A DNA stretch of 10,775 bases, from assembly GCA_011372345.1 (NCBI GenBank), contig DRTC01000605.1, positions 1 through 10,775 on the forward strand, given 5' to 3'. The notes under the pieces are model-generated. The model worked only from the letters and a program-made list of their open reading frames with translations. It was not told where the DNA came from and did not search any database. This stretch comes from Candidatus Cloacimonadota bacterium. GTDB taxonomy: Bacteria; Cloacimonadota; Cloacimonadia; Cloacimonadales; TCS61. The position numbers were made by a program, and so were the translations under genes. Below, piece after piece: positions 6,596-10,775 of the stretch. Every line of letters starts with the position of its first letter. Position 1 is the stretch's first letter.

Positions 6596-6623
6596 GTTAT
6601 AAAGACAGTTTAAAACTTGCCAA
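6596..6623 (-). promoter_or_regulatory. sigma70-like promoter for the 473-residue secreted protein
   Basis: On the minus strand TTGGCA (6618-6623, five of six to TTGACA) is followed after 16 bases by TATAAC (6596-6601, five of six to TATAAT). Transcription would begin near 6589. The leader then includes the second half of a small palindrome (CTCGACTATTCGAG on the plus strand, 6583-6596) and the GGAG site. The -35 box lies within an arm of the upstream gene's terminator. Confidence 0.45.
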
Positions 6624-6645
6624 ATTTCAAAAATTTGGCAAGTTT
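6613..6645 (-). terminator. strong hairpin terminator after the 1309-residue gene
   Basis: AAACTTGCCAAATTT (6613-6627) and AAATTTGGCAAGTTT (6631-6645) are perfect 15-base reverse complements around a 3-base loop. On the minus strand the hairpin begins 4 bases after the TGA stop (6650-6652), and TAA-TAA follows the TGA as a backup. The 3' arm ends in GTTTT, so it has a modest U-tract. It should separate the two secreted-protein genes into independent transcripts. Confidence 0.7.
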
Positions 6646-6649
6646 ATTA

Positions 6650-9600
6650 TCATCTCAACAAAAGCATTTTTCTGACTAAAGTCTTCTTATTATCAACTTC
6701 CAACCTATAGAAATAAACTCCGGAACCGACATTTTTTCCAAACTCATCTTTCCCAAACCAGGGGATCTCATACTTGCCGTTTTCCTGAACCTTATTTACC
6801 AAGGTCTTTACTTTCTGACCCTTAATGTTATAAATTTTCAGTTCCGTTTTACCTTTCCGTGGAATAGTGTATTTTATCATTGTGGATGAATTTCTGCTTG
6901 CTCCATTTAAATAGAAAGGATTTGGATAGTTGATCATAGAAATGGTTTGGGGATGAACCTTGTTTTCATCGTTTGCAACGAGTTCATCATCTGTGATTAC
7001 AATAAAAAAATTGAGTAATGAATCCGACGGAGTATATGTTCTCGGTTCATCATTGTGTAAATCGAGGATCAAATCCGGCAGGATCAGGAAAACCAGATGA
7101 TCTTCCGGTAAATTGTCCGGGAAGATATTGAAGTCTATTGGTTCGAGATTTGGTAATTCCAATTTCGCATTCCATTCAAAAGAAAAGCTTTCCTCTGTAT
7201 TCTGCGGTTCTGTGAGGATTTGATGATAATCCGTAAAGTATCCTTCATTTGAAAAATCGTACGGAAGACTGAATGTTAAACAATCTGTGAATGGTTTATC
7301 TAATGGTTTTAAAAGGTCATAATTGGAATTATAAAGTGAATCTGCAAAATCGGAAGTTCCCACGATCACGGATGAATTTCTCTCCGGATTCCGGGCTGCA
7401 TTTATTTCGAGTTTCCAATTGTAAGCAAATTCAGGAGAAAATGAATTTTCACGATAAGGGATAAATCTTGCTTCCAGGTCATCTTCATAACAATATAAGT
7501 AATATGCTTCTCTTTCCAGCAATTCATCAACCGGGATAAATCTTTGCTCGTGTCTGAAAACAACAGGTTCAATAAATCTCTGCTGAACTGCTTCATAATA
7601 TTCGTAAACAGTTTCATCGAGGATAAACTGCAGTTGGTCTAAATGATAATTTGTCCGGTGAGGATTTGGTAAAAGATTCCAACCTTGACGCAAGTTATAA
7701 TCGTACGCTGTGCGTTGAATTCCAGCATTTTCTACTACGAAATAAAAATCCTGCGGAGCAAATAACCAATAAGGCTGAAGAAATTCCAGAGGATCACTCT
7801 CATAAAAATCTCCCTCGAAATATTCATAAGAAACTGAATTTTCACCATAAACTTCTTCCGGTTCATAAAATCCTGTCTCAAAATTCTGCGTAACCAGATC
7901 CCATCCGGAAAAAGTTTCGATAATATTTTGGGAAGTAACAATCCCGAATTTGGAGGAAGAATAAAAAGTTAAAATGTCTCCTTCCAACATTACGACTTCC
8001 AGTTTTAATCTTAAATTGTCGAACAGTAAAGTCGGGACGAACCAATCGACTTCTGTTTGATTGGGAGCAAGTCCCGTTTCGATAGGAATCGTGATCTCAT
8101 TATTTTCCGCATATAAATTTAAGTGATCGATTCCAATCTGAAAATCCAGCGACCAATCAAAATTTACAGTTTCATTCGGATAGAGAAGCTGGTTGGCAAA
8201 AGGTCCGAAATCCACATCCGGCACGAGGTTTCCATAATAAAGATCAAAAGTATAATAATTACTATTCGCAGGGAAAAAACTATAAGTATTATAAGTTAAA
8301 TTTGTCCAGTTTCCGTTACGATAAAGATATAACCTGTCGCTGTTCCGGTCGAGATTGGCAATTCCGATTTCAACACTTTCATCATTCTGATTGGTTCGGA
8401 AACGGAAAGTCCACCGTTTGTATCCGGAAAATGGATCATACTGGCTGTAAATTTCCTGTTCGAATTTATTAGGAGGATCCCAGTTTTCTTCAAAAAATTC
8501 ACAGAAAAAATACTCTCCTGAAGGATCGTCGTCTGTCGGAATATCAAATGAATCTGCATCATAACCATTGGAGGCATAAGGATTCATCCCGAAATAGCAG
8601 GTATCGTCAAAAGTCCCTTCATTTTGCTCGACATATATTTCAAAGACCTTTTGCGGAGATGCATATCCCAGATTTCCATAGAAATATTCCTCCATAAATT
8701 GATCATTGCACGAAATTTGATAAATATAATATTCTCCATTTTCAGCGGAATTATCGATAATACTATAAGTTTGGTCATCCAAATCGACTCCCATAAGTCC
8801 CGGATTAAATAACCAGCTATCGATGAGGATAAATTCCGTAGCATTCGTTTTGTGGTAAACATTAAATCCTACGCAACCGTTTTGCGTGGGAACATCCCAG
8901 GAAACATCTACATATCCATCCCGACCATAAGTTTCCAGGTTGGACATAATTGCAGGACCGGTACTGCTCGAAATTTCATCAGATAATTCGGAATAATTTC
9001 CGTTTTTATCTCTTATCCTGATCTTGAAATAATATTCCTGTCCCTGCTCGAGTCCGCCGATTGTATGATTAGTTTCCGCTAAACAGGCAAGAGTGGTATC
9101 ATCGGATTTATCGCGAATCGTGAAATTGTCATCTCCGATGGGTTCGGCAGCATAGAGAATTTCATAAGAATCCAGGTCATAGCAATCTCCGGGAGTCCAT
9201 TGCAAAGTAATATAATTAGAACATTCCGTAATCGTCTGGAAATCGGTTGGAGTAACTGGCATTTCTCCGTCATCCATCTGAAACATATCAGGAAGTATTC
9301 CGGTCAGAGATTCTAACCAGGGAGAATAATATTGGATAAATCTATCGAAACGATGTTCCAAATCCCACATTTGAGTGACTGGATTCCAACCATAAAACCA
9401 AAAATAGTTGTTTGTGTTCTGCGGATAAATATTGGGAAGCTCATCCATCTCAATATGGAAAAACGGCTCGAAATTATCATATTGATTCATTCCGGATTGA
9501 GTGTATTGCATCTGCCGGTTCTGGCTATATCCCCAGAGATCCGTATGATTGCTTACAGAGAAAGTCGTATCTTCATCCGAATAAGTAAAATCATACCTGC

Positions 9601-10579
9601 TATAATGAAAACCAAAAAAATCATTTGTATAAACTGGAGGATGAATACCAACTGTATTTGCCTGATGAACAATATATCCGGTTTGATTCACAACATCTTT
9701 TCTTGCTGATGAAAAATCCCTGATAGGAAGGTCTGGGCTGGCAACATTATATCCTCCGGAAATCTGTACATCAGGATAGCCCCAATGGCTGTTTCCCCAA
9801 TCATAAGTATGAACCTGAATACTGAATTCCTTTTGTCCGAATTCATCTCTGATCAAATCACAAAATCGCCGGTAGCAGATATTGAACGGATGTGAAGATG
9901 CCCGGGAAGGATCACTCAAAGATTTACTGTTATTATAATCTCCTTCTTCGGTCCATTTAACTTCCCTGCCTGCTCCGGAAATCAGCAGAAATTTCGATTC
10001 CTGTTCCACAAAAACCTTATGGGCAAAAGGAACTGAAGGATAATCATCATTAGGATGTGGTGCTGTCGTAATATGCGGATACTGACCTTCGGGGTAATAA
10101 ACATACAATCCCCAACCATAGTCAAATGCTCCAACTTCATCATCATAATGAGGATTAGTATCATTATTATCATAATGCTCCATATTGGGAAGTTCCCGCA
10201 AGATATGATAAGTTCTGTCCGTATCTGTGTCATTAAAGATCACAACCTGGTATGGAAATTCGAACAAATCGAGAGAATCCTGAGCTTCATCGAGATTGCC
10301 AGCCAAAAACTGTAATACAGTATTTTCCCATTTTACGAGCATGGAATCAGTCGGAATGATAAAATCTCCGAAACCATCCATCTGTCTATCCCAGGAAGCA
10401 TAAACATTGTAACCGGGTGAAGCAATTCCTTCTGCAATATGGCTGTTCCAGTTGTCATATTCGCATTCAGGAGCATTTCCATAAAGGAAGGCTTTGAAAG
10501 ATGCGGTCTCTTCGATAACTGCGAACAGCGAATTAATTATAAATATGAAAAGAATGAAAAGAAGAATTTTTCTGTTCAT
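6650..10579 (-). CDS. large secreted protein: hydrolase-like N-terminal region, FN3-like modules, type IX-type sorting domain
   Basis: The product has 1309 residues. The signal peptide is about 1-20 (MNRK, then a Phe/Ile/Leu core ending NSLFA). Residues 21-435 form one region with spaced conserved-looking motifs: APHPNDD (173-179), LLISGAGREV (198-207), DPSRASSHPFN (223-233), IQVHTYDWG (254-262) and GYSQNRQM (350-357). The His/Asp/Arg spacing recalls N-formylglutamate-amidohydrolase-like or poly-gamma-glutamate-hydrolase-like enzymes, but this is a weak inference. Residues 441-540 are a fibronectin-III domain (ITLQWTPGDCYDLDSYEILYA, EYYFKIRIRDKNGNYS); 545-650 look like a second (VDVSWDVPTQNGCVGFNVYHK). 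Residues 650-1200 are beta-rich, with a GWNLLPNP segment at 966-973. A sorting domain ends the protein (about 1215-1309): NYPNPFYLNG, IYNIKGQKVKTL, GKDEFGKNVGSGVYFYRLE and the terminal LLLR. AGGAG lies 6 bases before the ATG. It is probably surface-exposed or released; the substrate is unknown. Confidence 0.85.
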   Translation of the reverse strand: MNRKILLFILFIFIINSLFAVIEETASFKAFLYGNAPECEYDNWNSHIAEGIASPGYNVYASWDRQMDGFGDFIIPTDSMLVKWENTVLQFLAGNLDEAQDSLDLFEFPYQVVIFNDTDTDRTYHILRELPNMEHYDNNDTNPHYDDEVGAFDYGWGLYVYYPEGQYPHITTAPHPNDDYPSVPFAHKVFVEQESKFLLISGAGREVKWTEEGDYNNSKSLSDPSRASSHPFNICYRRFCDLIRDEFGQKEFSIQVHTYDWGNSHWGYPDVQISGGYNVASPDLPIRDFSSARKDVVNQTGYIVHQANTVGIHPPVYTNDFFGFHYSRYDFTYSDEDTTFSVSNHTDLWGYSQNRQMQYTQSGMNQYDNFEPFFHIEMDELPNIYPQNTNNYFWFYGWNPVTQMWDLEHRFDRFIQYYSPWLESLTGILPDMFQMDDGEMPVTPTDFQTITECSNYITLQWTPGDCYDLDSYEILYAAEPIGDDNFTIRDKSDDTTLACLAETNHTIGGLEQGQEYYFKIRIRDKNGNYSELSDEISSSTGPAIMSNLETYGRDGYVDVSWDVPTQNGCVGFNVYHKTNATEFILIDSWLFNPGLMGVDLDDQTYSIIDNSAENGEYYIYQISCNDQFMEEYFYGNLGYASPQKVFEIYVEQNEGTFDDTCYFGMNPYASNGYDADSFDIPTDDDPSGEYFFCEFFEENWDPPNKFEQEIYSQYDPFSGYKRWTFRFRTNQNDESVEIGIANLDRNSDRLYLYRNGNWTNLTYNTYSFFPANSNYYTFDLYYGNLVPDVDFGPFANQLLYPNETVNFDWSLDFQIGIDHLNLYAENNEITIPIETGLAPNQTEVDWFVPTLLFDNLRLKLEVVMLEGDILTFYSSSKFGIVTSQNIIETFSGWDLVTQNFETGFYEPEEVYGENSVSYEYFEGDFYESDPLEFLQPYWLFAPQDFYFVVENAGIQRTAYDYNLRQGWNLLPNPHRTNYHLDQLQFILDETVYEYYEAVQQRFIEPVVFRHEQRFIPVDELLEREAYYLYCYEDDLEARFIPYRENSFSPEFAYNWKLEINAARNPERNSSVIVGTSDFADSLYNSNYDLLKPLDKPFTDCLTFSLPYDFSNEGYFTDYHQILTEPQNTEESFSFEWNAKLELPNLEPIDFNIFPDNLPEDHLVFLILPDLILDLHNDEPRTYTPSDSLLNFFIVITDDELVANDENKVHPQTISMINYPNPFYLNGASRNSSTMIKYTIPRKGKTELKIYNIKGQKVKTLVNKVQENGKYEIPWFGKDEFGKNVGSGVYFYRLEVDNKKTLVRKMLLLR

Positions 10580-10652
10580 AGATAACTCCTGAACCGATTT
10601 TTTCTATAATGTTATTTTTATTTTAGTTGTTTTTTCTTGCAAGGTTTTTGTG

Positions 10653-10757
10653 TTTTGGAGTAAAACAACTATGTTGTTTTAATGAGTTGTTGGTAACTCA
10701 TCACTAGTGAAAACGACTTTGTCGTTTTTGCTTCAAAATAATTGAAGCACTCCAAAA
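10653..10757. other. compact multi-hairpin element (six-way-junction-like palindrome cluster)
   Basis: TTTTGGAG (10653-10660) pairs with CTCCAAAA (10750-10757). Between them lie five perfect palindromes that abut exactly: TAAAACAAC/GTTGTTTTA (10661-10681, loop TAT); ATGAGTT/AACTCAT (10682-10701, loop of 6); CACTAGTG (10702-10709, self-complementary); AAAACGAC/GTCGTTTT (10710-10728, loop TTT); and TGCTTCAA/TTGAAGCA (10729-10749, loop of 5). Every base belongs to a stem or a hairpin loop. The element lies 74 bases upstream of the 1309-residue gene's start, in a region with no gene. Because it is palindromic it could act as DNA cruciform, as RNA in either direction, or as a processed repeat. I do not recognise a named family. 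The rest of 10580-10775 shows only the AGGAG site and no clear promoter. Confidence 0.75.
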
Positions 10758-10775
10758 GACTCCAAATCAGCGAAT

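Overview
The window is AT-rich DNA, most plausibly from a Candidatus Cloacimonadota-like bacterium or another member of the FCB (Fibrobacteres-Chlorobi-Bacteroidetes) superphylum. The main evidence is two large secreted proteins that end in a type IX secretion-type C-terminal sorting domain (NYPNPF, then IYNIKGQ, then GKD..G..V.SG.YFY, then a terminal LLLR). Low GC, strong AGGAG-type ribosome binding sites and long, Asp/Asn/Tyr/Phe-rich beta-sandwich proteins fit this, but the phylum is inferred from style and not from a marker gene.

Left part (1-4407, mostly + strand). The window opens inside a YqaA-type membrane protein gene. A small two-helix membrane protein lies on the opposite strand and converges on it. 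A compact pair follows: an unrecognised 105-residue protein and, 3 bases later, nucleoside diphosphate kinase (ndk). Then come acetate kinase (ackA) and a PutP-like sodium:solute symporter. The ndk-ackA gap holds small palindromes. The ackA-symporter gap is largely an imperfect inverted repeat of the REP type.

Middle (4488-5100, - strand). This is a HicAB toxin-antitoxin locus in which the antitoxin HicB is intact but the toxin HicA is broken. A one-base shift at an 8-base homopolymer and an in-frame TGA separate pieces that otherwise read as a textbook HicA, ending exactly at the hicB start codon.

Right part (5149-10579, - strand). Two surface or secreted proteins lie in tandem. The upstream one (1309 residues) has a putative hydrolase-like N-terminal region, two fibronectin-III-like modules and a sorting domain. 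The downstream one (473 residues) has a jelly-roll-like domain, a carboxypeptidase-regulatory-like domain, a fibronectin-III domain and a sorting domain. A 15-bp hairpin terminator separates them. A good promoter for the second gene has its -35 box inside one arm of that hairpin.

Right end (10580-10775). The most unusual non-coding structure lies here: 105 bases (10653-10757) in which an outer 8-bp stem encloses five perfect palindromes that abut with no spare bases, as in a six-way junction. I saw no tRNA, rRNA, CRISPR array or transposase gene.
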